From NCBI GenBank assembly GCA_963920705.1, contig OY987225.1:33891458-33955457 (forward strand): a stretch of DNA of 64,000 nt, in the 5' to 3' direction. This document shows, piece by piece, positions 48,795 to 59,874 of the stretch. The DNA is from Odiellus spinosus. Lineage: Eukaryota; Arthropoda; Arachnida; Opiliones; Phalangiidae. Position numbers and translations under genes: made by a program. Within the stretch, counting starts at the first letter, position 1. The number at the start of each line of letters is the position of its first letter. The notes under the pieces were generated by a model that was given only the letters and a program-made list of their open reading frames with translations, was not told the DNA's origin and ran no database searches.

Positions 48795-49120
48795 GAACCC
48801 AATAGACCTCTCGCGTTTATTTTGACCCCTCCAAAGGTGGTAGGCAACCCACTGAATCAGGCCTGTAAAGGGAGATGATGAGCTCTGCTTGTCTGATTCT
48901 GCGGTTGCCAACATCTTTGGTGGAAGTCAAAATAAACCCAAGAGGTCTTAGATGAGTAGCAAGATAGCCGAACCCAATACACCTCTTGCGTTTATTTTGG
49001 CCCCCTCGAAAGGCAACCCACTGAATTAGAACTGTAAAGGGAGATGATGAGCTTTGTTTGTCTGATTCTGCGGTTGCCTACCTCTTTGGAGCGAGTCGAA
49101 ATAAATGCAAGATGTCTTAG
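48795..49120. mobile_element. Two tandem copies of a short foldback element (family H)
   Basis: Copy 1 is about 48795-48950 and copy 2 about 48970-49120. Each starts GAACCCAATA(G/C)ACCTCT, has GTTTATTTTG...CCACTGAAT, a common centre AAAGGGAGATGATGAGCT, then GATTCTGCGGTTGCC and an inverted end such as GTCAAAATAAACCCAAGAGG. The arms of each copy pair with each other. Confidence 0.8.
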
Positions 49121-49277
49121 AGATACGTAGCCAGGTCGATTTCTTGTTAATCGATGTCATATTTTTGACTTTCTGACGACATGGGATTTAAACCATTGGG
49201 CCATCATCCCCATTATAGATCTTCCATGGTATTTAACACGAAAAGGAGAGGTATTTTTAGTCTAGTTACCATTTGGA

Positions 49278-49701
49278 TTAAAGTAAATCTTCTATCCAAC
49301 GTAAACCGGAAACCAAACTTTCTGTCCCCGTGAAGGGAAGATTTGCTTGGAACAAGAAGAAATTGATCTGTAGAATGAAATTGCAATGTTGATCCGCGTG
49401 GAAGAATGTCCGAGCTTGACGCAAACTTGAAGACTGTCAAGGGAACATTATTTTAAAAGGGGGAAAGTGCTAGAGCAGATATGGCCTTTAAGGATGAAAT
49501 ATATCTTACTCGTTTTTTGACGATGTTTTCAAACTTATGCTTGCCCTTTTCTTTCTTGGAGCCGATCATGGGTACCTTGTGAGGCCAAATGATCAGTAAA
49601 ACGAAGGAAATGGTGTTGTCATTGTAAATAACCGATGGTCCTTCGATCAGAACGATCAGTCGCGAAAACGTCACCAACGTCAGTAGGAGATCTAGCCTCA
49701 T
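49278..49701 (-). CDS. Short secreted protein with Y-x-D motif (two exons, 93 aa)
   Basis: Exon 1 is 49701-49510: ATG, leader MRLDLLLTLVTFSRLIVLIEG, then VIYNDNTISFVLLIIWPHKV and a Lys-rich segment. It reaches a consensus donor (CGA|GTAAGA) in phase 0. Exon 2 is 49367-49278 after acceptor TTTCATTCTACAG; it reads INFFLFQANLPFTG and ends at TAA. The joined second half, K-R-I-N-F-F-L, resembles the second motif of its neighbour (RVNFFFKMSF), which supports the join. Without splicing the frame would run on into a fragment of the family A element. It is divergent from the gene at 50412, with a hAT-like foldback in the shared 5' region. Function unknown. Confidence 0.55.
49464..49494 (-). mobile_element. 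Terminal fragment of family A element
   Basis: AAAGTGCTAGAGCAGATATG followed by GCCTTTAAGG matches the 5' end of family A in reverse orientation (compare 60165-60200). It lies in the intron of the gene 49278-49701. Confidence 0.6.
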
Positions 49702-49979
49702 CGTATAAACTCCGAGCTTCTCTGATCGCTCAATTTCATGTCCGCAAAATGGTCTCGATTGCCGTTAAAAATCTCGACATTAACTCTTAGGTCTTTCACT
49801 TTTTACGCTATTAAATATCTAAGGTCAAAGGTTATTCGACTCTCTTTAATTTCTTCGCGACTCAATTTACTCGTAGTTGAATGTTCCATCCATTTAATTT
49901 GAGTGTTTGGTTTTCAAAAGCTTTTATGTCTCTTAAAATTGGCGGGAAACCTTTTTACATCCAAGGGTGTTTATTTAAC

Positions 49980-50271
49980 CAAGAAGGATCAGATAAGGAG
50001 AGGAAAAGTGGGAACGGCGCGGCTCCTACTGCGTCGGCCTAAACTCCCACTCTGGGAGAACGGGGGACAGACGGGGGTAGAGATGCTTCGTGGTAAATTG
50101 TTGTCACGTGGGTAAAACGAATCCTTTATGAGACGCGCTAGCTAGCGACCACGTGACAACAGTTTACCTCGGGAATTTCCTATCCCCCCTTTCCACCCGA
50201 GTGGGAGGTTGGCTCTTCTCTCTCTAACTCAACGCAGCCCCACTTTTCCTCTCCTTATCTGATCCTTCTTG
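49980..50271. mobile_element. Foldback MITE, family D, hAT-like
   Basis: The terminal inverted repeat CAAGAAGGATCAGATAAGGA (left) extends to over 30 bp and is mirrored at the right, ending ATCTGATCCTTCTTG. A 7-bp direct repeat, ATTTAAC, flanks the element (49973-49979 and 50272-50278), in the size range of hAT target duplications. The interior includes GTAAATTGTTGTCACGTGG and its inverted partner. It sits between two divergent genes. Confidence 0.88.
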
Positions 50272-50411
50272 ATTTAACTGTAATGTTTTTATCTAAAATA
50301 TTTTTTTAAAATTTAGGCATTTTTTTTTAAATAACGGACTTTTGGAATTAAGATCTCATTTTCGGATTAAATTCATTAGCGTCTTGTCGCGTTATTCAAT
50401 TAAGCTACAAA

Positions 50412-51766
50412 ATGTCATTCCGTTGTTTTAGATTAGTATTTATTTTCGCGTTTATAACTTTGCCTCAATTAATTACGTCTCAAAATGTGGTATCGGGACC
50501 CCAAAATCCTCATGTCGTTCCTCAAAACCCGGGAATGCAATTTAACCCTCCTCAAAACCAACAGTTCGGTTTTCAAAATCCTGGCCAACAATTTAATGTT
50601 CCACAAATGTCCAACTTCAACCCGCAACAGCAAGTTCAATTTCAACAACAGTCACCGTGGGCTGGTTTCACTAACATCTTGTCTCAAATCCCGATGGGTA
50701 CTTTAATGCAAATGGTCATATCTTTCGTGCAAAATACGCCCATCATGTACGTCCTCAACAGTATTTTTGGCAAATCCTTCGTCATTTTTCAAATTTTAAG
50801 CGTTTCTTACTCGGTTTTCGCGGCAATATCCTTACTGTTTCCTTCCGCTGGTCAGTACTTGCAACAGCAAGTGGGGTAAGTACAAGTCCGTGTAATTAAA
50901 GTAAAGCTGTCACGAATTTCAAATCGAAATTGAGTAGAATTTTAGAAAAGATCTAAAAGTGATTTTTTTGTAAAAGTACTTAAGACATTTAAAAATGAAA
51001 AAGTGACAGCTTCGCTTTAAAATCCAATTTTTTTCTTGTCTAATTTAAATTTAATTACAGGTCGATAACAAACGCTATTGTCCCTACGATGTACAATTTA
51101 CCAAATACTATCAGATCGGCTCAACCATTTTCCGGCGCCATGGATATGGTTGGAATTAATCAACCCGATTGTCAACTCAGGGCATCGTGCGAGGCTGGAC
51201 AACTCGTGTTCCATAATTTTCCCAATATGGCTCAAATTTTAAATTTATTGGGGTATTTTTTTATTTCAATTCTCACCTAGGAGTGTTAATGGATAAAGAT
51301 GAATTTAACGAATCCTGGCGTTCACAAACGTCCTCTAACGTCCAAAATAGTGCGGGCAAAAGTAGAAGATCTAACAAAACCACGTGATCTTCTGCCTTTT
51401 CTTTATCCATACCAGATACACTCATTTTGTAATTGTTCTACTTTTGACTTCGCGCGGTTTTTGCCGTTAGAGGACGCTTATGAACGCCAGATTTCGTTAT
51501 TCGGCTATATCTAGTTAAGATGTAGGTGTCCATTGATAAAATTCTTAGCTCGCAAGCATCGTAGGATGGTAAATTGAATACATATCCTTGGTTATTTCAA
51601 TAGAAATGTTTTACCAATTGAAGACAAGTACAACCAACCGTTTTTACGAGGAACTTCGAACGTAAACTGCGCAGCCGCATTCCGTACTTGTCCCCAATCA
51701 CCATTTCAAACTTTATTTAATTTTTCTTCTAATTTTGATCACAATCAAGTCCCAAGAAGGAAGTAG
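50412..51766 (+). CDS. Secreted four-cysteine DM4/DM12-like protein (three exons, 272 aa)
   Basis: Exons 50412-50875, 51061-51252 and 51604-51766, both junctions in phase 2. Signal peptide LVFIFAFITLPQLITSQ follows the ATG at 50412. Next is a Gln/Asn/Pro-rich region (PQNPGMQFNPPQNQQFG) and a long hydrophobic stretch (MGTLMQMVISFVQNTPIM, SYSVFAAISLLF). Exon 2 carries C-x5-C-E (DCQLRASCEAGQLVF); exon 3 carries C-x6-C-P (NCAAAFRTCPQSPF). The C-x-LRA-x-CEA and C-x6-CP-x-S blocks and their order match what I know of the arthropod DM4/DM12 family, whose role is unknown. The acceptor of exon 3 follows TTTCAATAG. A TTAA-flanked MITE lies in intron 1 and a foldback in intron 2. It is the only plus-strand member of the cluster. 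Confidence 0.72.
50900..51016. mobile_element. TTAA-flanked small MITE in intron
   Basis: TTAA|AGTAAAGCTGTCAC on the left and GTGACAGCTTCGCT|TTAA on the right are inverted ends. The interior (TTTCAAATCGAAATTGAG, AGAATTTTAGAAAAGATC) resembles that of the family B copy at 42821. It lies in intron 1 of the gene 50412-51766. Confidence 0.75.
51306..51501. mobile_element. Foldback element F, copy 1
   Basis: The left arm TGGCGTTCACAAACGTCCTC is mirrored by GAGGACGCTTATGAACGCCA. The outer AACGAAT / ATTTCGTT also match. It lies in intron 2 of the gene 50412-51766. Sister copy at 46672-46838. Confidence 0.85.
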
Positions 51767-52389
51767 TTTAGGAACTGTTAAGGTTCAGAATCAAAGCTTA
51801 TTTTATTTTTATCAATCAGGTCTGTGTTGTACTTGTAAGAATGCTATGTAATGATGTTTTTTCCAAAATGTGTCGATTTTAAATTAAAGAATAAAGAGTC
51901 TAATTACCACTTTAATATTATTCACTGATTTACAAAAATGTTATTTTAACATCGTCACGATGAAGTCTAAGTTTTGTTTTGTTGCAGGCTTACACTGTTT
52001 TTAATGTTTTAAACTACACTTTTATTTTATTTTTTGGCGAACAATTTTTACAGTGGATACCGAAATTTTTAAAATTAACTTTTGATAAAAGGTCAATTAC
52101 ATTATGAACTTCGCTTTTGAAATTTCAAATATTAACCTCTCCTAAAAGGTTATTTCTATTTAAACTTATCGTGTATTTCAAAAGCTTAAGCTACGACATC
52201 ACGGAATTTTGGCGAATTCCATTGCGCCACACTTGGAATGAGTTTTTAAACTTGGTGAAAATTTAATCTTTCTATCAGTTATATTTTGAAAACTTGAATA
52301 ATTAATGTAATTTTTCTATTGCAATCCCACAAATAAAATCTAAATTAAAGCAATATAAAATATATACCCGGAGAATTTAATCTTTTTCA

Positions 52390-52744
52390 GTGGACCATAC
52401 CAGAAGTCGATGAAACCCTCCTTTGAAGTCTACTACTCCAATGTTCCATATAACGCTCCTCTCTGTATGGGTAAAATTCCCAATTTTAAGAGTTAGAAGG
52501 GGTCCTACTTCATCCCCCCTGTCTACGAAAAATTGGAAATTCTCTCCCTCCACAAACGACGACGTTTTTGGAAGAACTCCGAGGCTGCTAGAGATATTCG
52601 CTCGACGAACTCACGCTCCGAAAACATCTACCGTTAGGAGGCGTGCGAATCGCGACTTTTGAGAATAACCCATACAGAGAGGGGTAGACAAGACCAGGGA
52701 GTAATTGACTTCAAAGGAGGGTTTCATCGGCTTCTGACCATACT
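52390..52744. mobile_element. Foldback element E
   Basis: Arms of about 40 bp: ACCAGAAGTCGATGAAACCC / CTCCTTTGAAGTC on the left against GACTTCAAAGGAGGGTTTCA / TCGGCTTCTGACCAT on the right. The interior has a further inverted pair (CCATATAACG...CTCTCTGTATGGG against CCCATACAGAGAGG). Non-coding. It lies between the convergent genes ending 51766 and 53045. Confidence 0.88.
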
Positions 52745-53044
52745 AAATATTTCACTGGTACTTTTGACATGGCAAAGTATTTGGTTACCTTTCTTCGCCT
52801 ATTTAAAAATAATACCCTTACCAAGGTCCTCCTTGTTACCTTGGATCATGGACCCAGTTTCAGTGATTTATACAAAATAATTCCAAAAAATTGTTTAAAG
52901 TCAATCACATTTTATTGTTTATGTACCTCAAGTACATAAAGATAATATTCAAACATAAAATAATATTTACAAAAAAATATCACACCGTACGCGTATTTGT
53001 TTAACCGGAGTTGTCAACTAAATATAATTGTTTTCTGTTTTGTT

Positions 53045-53805
53045 TTATATTTGCAGAGGACTGATCTTGCAACTTGGATACAAGTCATCGCAATCCAACA
53101 GCCTAGCTCCACGGATAACTGGTTCGGTATAACGATGGTTAACCTGACCACTGTAATTAGGCGTAATTAATGACCTCATCAAGCTGAAAAATGAATCCGT
53201 CAAGTACTTACCTAAAAAGTCTCATACCCCTGGCGGCGTATGGATATTCTTTAGCGACGTAATGTCCAACTTCGCAAGCGGCTTTGTCACGACATTCTTT
53301 GTCGATCCTCATGTAGTCGAAGGCCATTTCAACAGGGTCGTACGAATTTACGTTGCTGGAAACTTGATCCATGATACTGCTTTCCAAAGATCTCATGGTC
53401 GAAGCGATACCCGAGTTAGGGAAAATGAAGCCCAAGGTCATAGATATCATGTACAAAGCGCCGATGACCACCATGACTGGTTTCAACTTTATCAAGAGCG
53501 CGTAACCGATGGCCGCCAATTTAGCGGTTGTTAATGTAGCTGCTAGTTTGGCTAGAGACGTCTTGGTTAAGAAACTGGACAACAGTGATAGAATCGACAC
53601 CATGTCGAGGGAACGGGAGTCAAGTGGCCAAGATATGTCCGCTTCTGGAATGGTAAAAAAAAATTATTTGATTTATTTTAATATTAAAAACTTCGTTGCT
53701 TAAGGTCTTACCATCTTGTCGCTTGCTACTTCCAGGTCCCGCTTTGGACGCGTTGAAACAAACCAGCATAATTATGACGGTACGAAAAAGAGTTGAGGAA
53801 TGCAT
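53045..53805 (-). CDS. Secreted four-cysteine DM4/DM12-like protein (three exons, 210 aa)
   Basis: Exons 53805-53712, 53644-53212 and 53150-53045, phases 1 and 2. Exon 1 codes a signal peptide (LFRTVIIMLVCFNASKA). Exon 2 has a small-residue-rich amphipathic stretch (KLAATLTTAKLAAIGYALL), a hydrophobic helix (VMVVIGALYMISMTLGFIF), and then the C-x5-C-E block ECRDKAACEVGHYV. Exon 3, after acceptor CTAATTACAG, carries LDCDDLYPSCKISPL, a C-x6-C block as in the neighbours. The cysteine spacing, exon phases and length of the last exon (106 nt) tie it to the genes at 35, 50 and 60 kb. It is convergent with the gene at 50.4 kb. Function unknown; likely extracellular or membrane-anchored. Confidence 0.72.
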
Positions 53806-56800
53806 ATCTCGGCTTGAGAATTTTCGATTTATGAACGACGTTGGAAACTTGTGGGTAAGCTTGAACTTTTGATATTAGTCGCTGAAGAGGTGTGATTGAG
53901 TTAGATTAACATGAACCCCATTTTATACTTGGGATTAAATTTAATATTTTTGGGAAATTGACGGAAGGGGGAGGAAACATTTTACCTTTGCCCCCTATCG
54001 ATAAAATTATATTTGTTTAATTAAAACGGAAGCAATTAAGAGAAAGGTGGTAGACGAAAAAGTGGGTGTGAAATATCACTTAGTAGACTTACTCGATTTC
54101 TTTGATCTATATTGGTTTAGATTTAATTTAATTTATCAAACCACATATAATTTTTTACACAAGATTTTTTTTGCTGTTGTTTAGTTTACTGTCAGGGTCC
54201 GTTTTCTTCGGTTGGGACTGAAACTTATCATTTAGGCGTGGTTATTGTAACTGTAATATGTCGGTAAATTTGCCGTTTTGGCGCTAAGGTAGCGGGGGAA
54301 TTTTCGAAGCTCTTCTTGTCCAAAGTTCCAAACCAGAGTATGCGGACCCTTTTTACGTCAAGGAATTAAGCTGTGCGGATTTTTTGTCGCGTTTAATTAC
54401 GAGTTTTGTTTGCGTTTGTGATATGAAATTTGCGTTGGAAAATAGGGTAAGCTTATAATTTGGTTAATGATCGTTTAATTTTAGTCTATGAATGTTTGAG
54501 CTTTAAACTCTGACCAAGGCTTAGCAAATGTTTAAGCAAAAGAAACGCATAATTTACCGCATTTGATGAATAACACTATTTAGGTAACATGTATTATAAA
54601 TTCAAGGCTTAGCTATTTCAATACCAAGATAATTTAATAATGTTAATTAATGTTTTAATTTTAATCCAATATCAATGATAACTACCACAAATTATTTATT
54701 TCTAAACAACTTAAGTATTCCCAATTTCCCGCCAAAACTAAACCTTATATTTATAATGAATAAAAAATCATCAGTCTAATAAATTAAATTTAACTAGTAA
54801 TTACACGGTATTACATAACGTTGTAAATGATATAAATTTCGTAATAGGAACCACCCCCACGTGTTTTGGTATTTTTTATAAATTAGATGGAAATTTACCA
54901 ATATTTTCTGAAATAGCGATAGATAGAGGTCTCCACTATCCAGTAAATATAAAGTTTTTCAATGAAAACAAACAGTCGCGTTGAAAACAGAGGATAATAA
55001 AAAACCCTCCCAATTTAAACCTAAAAGTCTCCTTTATTCCAATGAGCTTGTAACTTTGATAAAAAATTAATCTGTATTTCAAATTAGATTATTTTTGGCA
55101 GCGAATTTAAATACATGTGTTTCGTATGAACCTTATCTAGCGCAGTACAGTCTAGTTAAATTAGTTAATTTGCTAAAAAAACGTACAAACAAAAATTACA
55201 ATCAGTTCTTAAAATATAAATTTTTATTTAAATTTAAAATAGTGTAATTTTATTACGCAATAATTGGCAATAATTTTCAAGGACGCCGATAAAATTAAAT
55301 TAACATCAGGATATAGATAGTTCTACAACCCTAGGCGTTAATTTTTTTGGTTGGGAGCCTAGTTTTTTATTGTCATTATCTAGGGAGATTATTCTATTTT
55401 ATACAAGATAATAATTATACTCGCGTTACAATAAGGGATCCGTTTATCAAATGAGGTGATGCTAAATAATGCTCTCCTAATAAATTACAATTAAATTAAA
55501 ATTAAATATAATCTCGACCAAGTCTTATTTATCTTGAAAGTTAGCCGCTGCTAATATCAATTTTAGAATCACTGAAATAAAATCAAAAAGAATAATGTTT
55601 AAGATTAATTACTAATTATTTAATAATTAGCTTCTAAGTTCATTACCCCCAAAATAATTAATTTAAAATATGTGTAAATTGTGTAAATTTCGATATTTTT
55701 TCGATTTAAAGGGACAATGAAATTTAACGTTTTTATCGATATAGGTATGTTAATTTGCAGTTAATTAACCAAGGTTTCTCGTTAGTTTACAGTTAATTAA
55801 CCTAGGTTTCTCGTTAATTTACAGTTAACAGGTTTTTAGTTAATTTACAGTTAATTAGCAAATGCTTCTCGTTAATTTACAGTTAAGTTCTAATTGTTTT
55901 CACTAATTCTATCCCCTTTTGTAAACTGATAAACTTAAAAAAATACATTATTCGTCTTCATTATCCCTTTAATCTATTATATCTGAACTTCAAAGCTCAG
56001 ACAATTTTTTCCCTATGGGGTTTTGATAATTGTACTACATTGCAAAACGCCATACGATTCAGTTCCAGCCTTGGAATGAACTAAAATTTCTATTGTAAAT
56101 CTAATACTAGTATGGCAATTAGTTTTCATCCAAGTTTGCGAACATATATAGTTGAAATATTCCCAAAAACTCTGTTATGAATAATTAAAAATCTTCGGTA
56201 TAGGTGCCCACTCGAAAAATGTCAACTTGAAATTATACGTAGGTGTTCGGGTCAAATAATGACATTATCCTGATAATTTAAAAGGTTCAAACTTCATGGT
56301 ACTTATTAGGTTACTTCTAAGGTCAAGGTCAAATTATAAATGCGAAATATATCAGAATTAGCATAAAAGCTTCGATTTTTTTTTAAACTCAAAGTAACTA
56401 GGCCGGATTTTCTTCATTGTAGACACTCAACCTGACTCGATTCGTGCCTTGTCAAATTGATTTCGCGCTAAACTCACTAATTTAATCACAGGAAATTGAT
56501 TACTTTTAATTTTCATATTCTCAGTTACAATAACGAAATAGATTTACCCAATACCCAGTGAGGAAAATTCGCCTAATTTGGTCAAAAATGGTTCAAATTT
56601 CAAGCGGAATTTGACCAATTAGGCCAAAATTGAAATGTTTTTCGTCCACTTCTGCTGAATTCAGATTATTTCATTTGGTCTATTTGGTCTAATTCTGTGG
56701 AAATTTTATAATTGGAACTTTTTCATTCGTTATTGTAACGGGAGCTGTTTGAAATTAAAAGTAAAACCAACGTCACGCGTATGATAAGTCAGCTTCGCGA

Positions 56801-56847
56801 TTTTTTCTAATTCCTTTAAAATCAAAAGTAAATGAGAAGTGTACTAC
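53806..56847. other. AT-rich interval, possibly with the last exon of the 56.8-kb gene
   Basis: No complete gene was seen. A candidate terminal exon for the gene starting at 57437 is 55571-55541 (-): strong acceptor TTTTATTTCAG, phase 2, reading DSKIDISSG then stop. Weaker candidates exist near 56690 and 56740. The rest is AT-rich, with a family B MITE at 55705-55972. Confidence 0.35.
55705..55972. mobile_element. TTAA-flanked MITE, family B, copy 3, with internal tandem repeat
   Basis: TTTAAAGGGACAATGAAAT at the left and TTCATTATCCCTTTAA at the right are inverted ends with TTAA at both borders. Between 55750 and 55885 there are four ~31-bp units of GTTAATTTACAGTTAATTAA plus CCTAGGTTTCTC. 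Confidence 0.82.
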
Positions 56848-57437
56848 CTTTTTTGTCTGGTGTCTCTGGGAGTCCTTTTTGCGTACCTTTCCAACATGGT
56901 TTCGACCAGACACAGTACCGGGTTTCGCGATTGATCGCATTCGATTAAACTTCGACCACTAAACGTTTTACTCGAAGAATACGTATTAATATCGCCGGTC
57001 GATCTTTTTAATCGATTATTATTACTATTATCGCGAACTAATAAGGAAGAAATTAAATTTTTAACGTTAGTTTTCCAAGTATCCGGTAACGATAATAATC
57101 GATCGTTATCATCCAACGATCTTTTCGATCCGTCACTACCGAACATTTCTTTCAACGATAATTTCATGAAATATTCCATGATTAATCGAGTCATTTTTAC
57201 GAACAAAACGTCCCATTCGGCTTTCTCGAATAATCGATTAATTAATCCCATGGTATTGATTAACATCACTTGTCGACCTTGTCTAGTTAACGATCGATTA
57301 TCGTTCGGTATCGTTATCGATCGATTAATCGAATAATTTCTCGATAAAGCGGGAAAACCGTCAACCGCGTTAATAGTAAATAAAATTAGCGCGAGAAAAA
57401 ACGCGCCAAAAATGCGCGCGAGATTTTGACACCGCAT
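56848..57437 (-). CDS. Secreted protein, probable divergent member of the cysteine-pair cluster (last exon unresolved)
   Basis: Exon 57437-56848, with ATG and signal peptide (IFGAFFLALILFTINAVDG). It stays open for 196 codons and ends at donor AAAAG|GTAGTA in phase 2, the same phase in which exon 2 ends in the neighbours. Near the end is ECDQSRNPVLCLVETML, a C-x8-C pair followed by acidic residues at the position where neighbours have C-x5-C-E. The middle part is helical and charged with basic sites (GSKRSLDD, RLKRSTGD). The CDS is rich in ATCGATTA-like codon runs, unlike its neighbours. The terminal exon is uncertain; if the donor is skipped the frame ends three bases on at TAG. Family assignment is inference from position, phase and the Cys pair. 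Confidence 0.6.
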
Positions 57438-59379
57438 ATCCGAATGACGTTTCTTCTATAGTATAGGATCCGAAAAATCGAGTTAGGCTTAATGAATATG
57501 CAAATTTCTCGTCGTTAGACAGATTCCGGGCTAAAAAAGTTCACCGTTGATCACACCCACGCGCGATATAACTCGGTTTCGACGTTTTCGAAGCTCGGTG
57601 TCTTAATAAATAACATCTTTTTCGGAAGAGGAGTTCATTTTAGTAAAAATAACGAATTAGGCTTAACGCGTCGGGGAAAAACCCCGCTGTAACCCGGATA
57701 GAAAAATTCGTGATTCTTATTTCTCGATTTTGATTCTCGGGCGACGCCATTCTGAATAAAAGAAATCATTGACAAAACCTAATTTATAATATATTACTGT
57801 TATTATTATTAAAATTTCCTCCTTATTTCTTAGTACGCGAGCTATAGTTTACGCTCTTCATTATTCTACGACTCCCAGAGTTTTAATACACGAAGTATTT
57901 TTCTGGTTTTAAAGATCTAAACTTTATTGAAAAGTAGAACGTATACTTTTAGTTTTTTGGGCAAGAAAAAGAGGGCTAATCTGGCTCGGAGATGCCCCAA
58001 AGCGGTTCTCCCTTATCGTTGCCTGGTGATTTTTCTCGTTAAAAGTATTTTGGAAACGAGTTCCGTAGTGACATAACTCTTTAGGGTAAAGTTTTGGCGT
58101 TTCTTTCTTGTTGAAATCGGTTGAAATTTAGGTAAACCATACAACAAGTTGGTTTTCGAGGGATAATTACGTCTCAGTTTTGAATAAAAACTAATTTTTT
58201 AAAATATCTTTGTCTCTTTGAAGACGTTTAGAATGGAACCAAAATTAATTTACTCCTAAGTCATTGGGTGAGGTCAGAGAAGGTTATGAGTGATGGTATT
58301 TGAAACTGCGGGGTCACGAAGTCCAGGTAATAGTCAAATAATTTGAAAATTGATCAAAAAGTCCAGGGAAAAATCAAATAATTTGAAAATTGATCAAAAA
58401 GTCCAGGGAAAAATCAAATAATTTGAAAATTGATCAAAAAGTCCAGGGAAAAATCAAATAATTTGTAAGTTGCTCAAGAAGGCGCCTAGAATGATAGTAA
58501 TTAGGTGATACGTCTGACGCGCTAAACCATTCTAATACTTGTGGAAGAAGACGTTAGCTTTCAGGGAGTGACTAAATTTTGACATTTCACTCGACTTATT
58601 TAGTTCGAATTAAAAAAAAACAAATTATTTGCCCGAGGTTTAAGATATTGTGGCGAAAGACAAGCCGTTATATTTTTGAGTCCTGTTTTATTTGAGCCCA
58701 CCCAATAATTATGGAATACTCCAATTTACATACGAAATTTAATAATACCTTCTAAATGTTTATCTAGACCTTGTGGGAAAGCCCTCCAGTAATTTCACAC
58801 TTATTTGTATATAACAGGATGTCGAAAAACATTTAGTTTATATCATTCAAAATGGTAACACGTTAATGATAATAATATAAGCAACGTTAATTCTAGTGAT
58901 AAGCTAAGCCTTATTTTGAATTGAAAATATTGAGATTTATGTCTAATTCATGACCCCCAAGACCTTAGGAAAATACCAGAAAAACTCGCGTAATTAAAGG
59001 GAAACTTTGAGCTAAAAATGGAACAGCTTTTCAATTTATTTTAAAACCTAAATATGAGTATAAGTTCTAGCCAATCATATCACTTCAGCCTTCAATAGTG
59101 CTTGTAATATCCAAATATTAAATGAACGCTCAAGCTTCTTTTTAACTGATACTAAAAACTTGTAGAAATTTAAAATGAAGACAAAATTATTAATGAATTA
59201 AAATTAACAAACTTAACCCTAAATAGCGAGGTGTAAAATTGTTTAAAATATAATTTAAATTAAAAGCTTGGAAAAGGTTATATTTCAATCCAAATACGAG
59301 GTATTCCTTTTACAAATTAAGGCTTATTGTATTTATAATGATATCGATGTCGTGTTTAATTTTAAAATAAATTAATTCC
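57438..59379. other. Intergenic region
   Basis: Includes the promoter side of the gene starting at 57437, CpG-containing DNA to about 57700, a 40-bp tandem array at 58331-58470 and AT-rich DNA. No exon is supported. Confidence 0.5.
58331..58470. repeat. 40-bp tandem repeat
   Basis: Three to four units of CAAATAATTTGAAAATTGAT plus CAAAAAGTCCAGGGAAAAAT, nearly identical to each other. Confidence 0.92.
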
Positions 59380-59384
59380 AAAAA
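59380..59384 (-). terminator. Pol III terminator of tRNA-Phe
   Basis: Five T residues on the minus strand, about ten bases after the 3' end of the tRNA gene. Confidence 0.8.
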
Positions 59385-59393
59385 TTCAATTCC

Positions 59394-59466
59394 TGCCGAA
59401 ACCCGGGATCGAACCAGGGACCTTTAGATCTTCAGTCTAACGCTCTCCCAACTGAGCTATTTCGGC
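59394..59466 (-). tRNA. tRNA-Phe (anticodon GAA)
   Basis: 73 bases including the discriminator A, no intron. The acceptor stem GCCGAAA/TTTCGGC pairs perfectly. The D arm is GCTC..GAGC and the anticodon arm TTAGA-CTGAAGA-TCTAA places GAA at the anticodon. The T arm is CCTGG-TTCGATC-CCGGG. Box A (TAGCTCAGTTGG) and box B (GGTTCGATCCC) are canonical. No CCA is encoded, as expected in a nuclear gene. Confidence 0.98.
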
Positions 59467-59874
59467 GATGTCTTCTCCCTACCTAGTAGCTCTTGTACGC
59501 AAACTCTAGCGATGCGCCGGTTTCTCTCTTCAATGATTTACGAGTTTGCGTGGAGGGGAGATAACGTTACGTGTTTTACGTAATAAAACAGGTGTTAACC
59601 CTCCCATTTCCTCCCCGGAACAGCTGGGAGGATGAGAGCCAATCAATAGAGTGCGCGAGAGATAACGGGATTCTTACTAGGCATAGATCAGTGTTAACGG
59701 GACTCTTACTAGATCAGTGTCTTTTTCTGTCAGGAAAAAATAAAAAATAACATTCAAAACACTGACTTACTAAATTAAACCTTTATTACAAGAATTAATC
59801 TACAGTATAAAACGAGTATAAATTGTAGAAATAAATTAATTTACATAGGATATTGAAACAATTCGGTATTATAT

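Noticed and set aside
52423-52880. Open frames in the 52.4-52.9 kb region
   Set aside because: They run through both arms of foldback element E and end in AT-rich DNA; no protein-like feature.
53057-53132. Plus-strand terminal exon for the gene starting at 50412
   Set aside because: Phase fits and the frame is open, but the opposite strand of the same DNA gives a better exon (C-x6-C block after a strong acceptor) for the 53-kb gene. The 50-kb gene has its own better last exon at 51604-51766.
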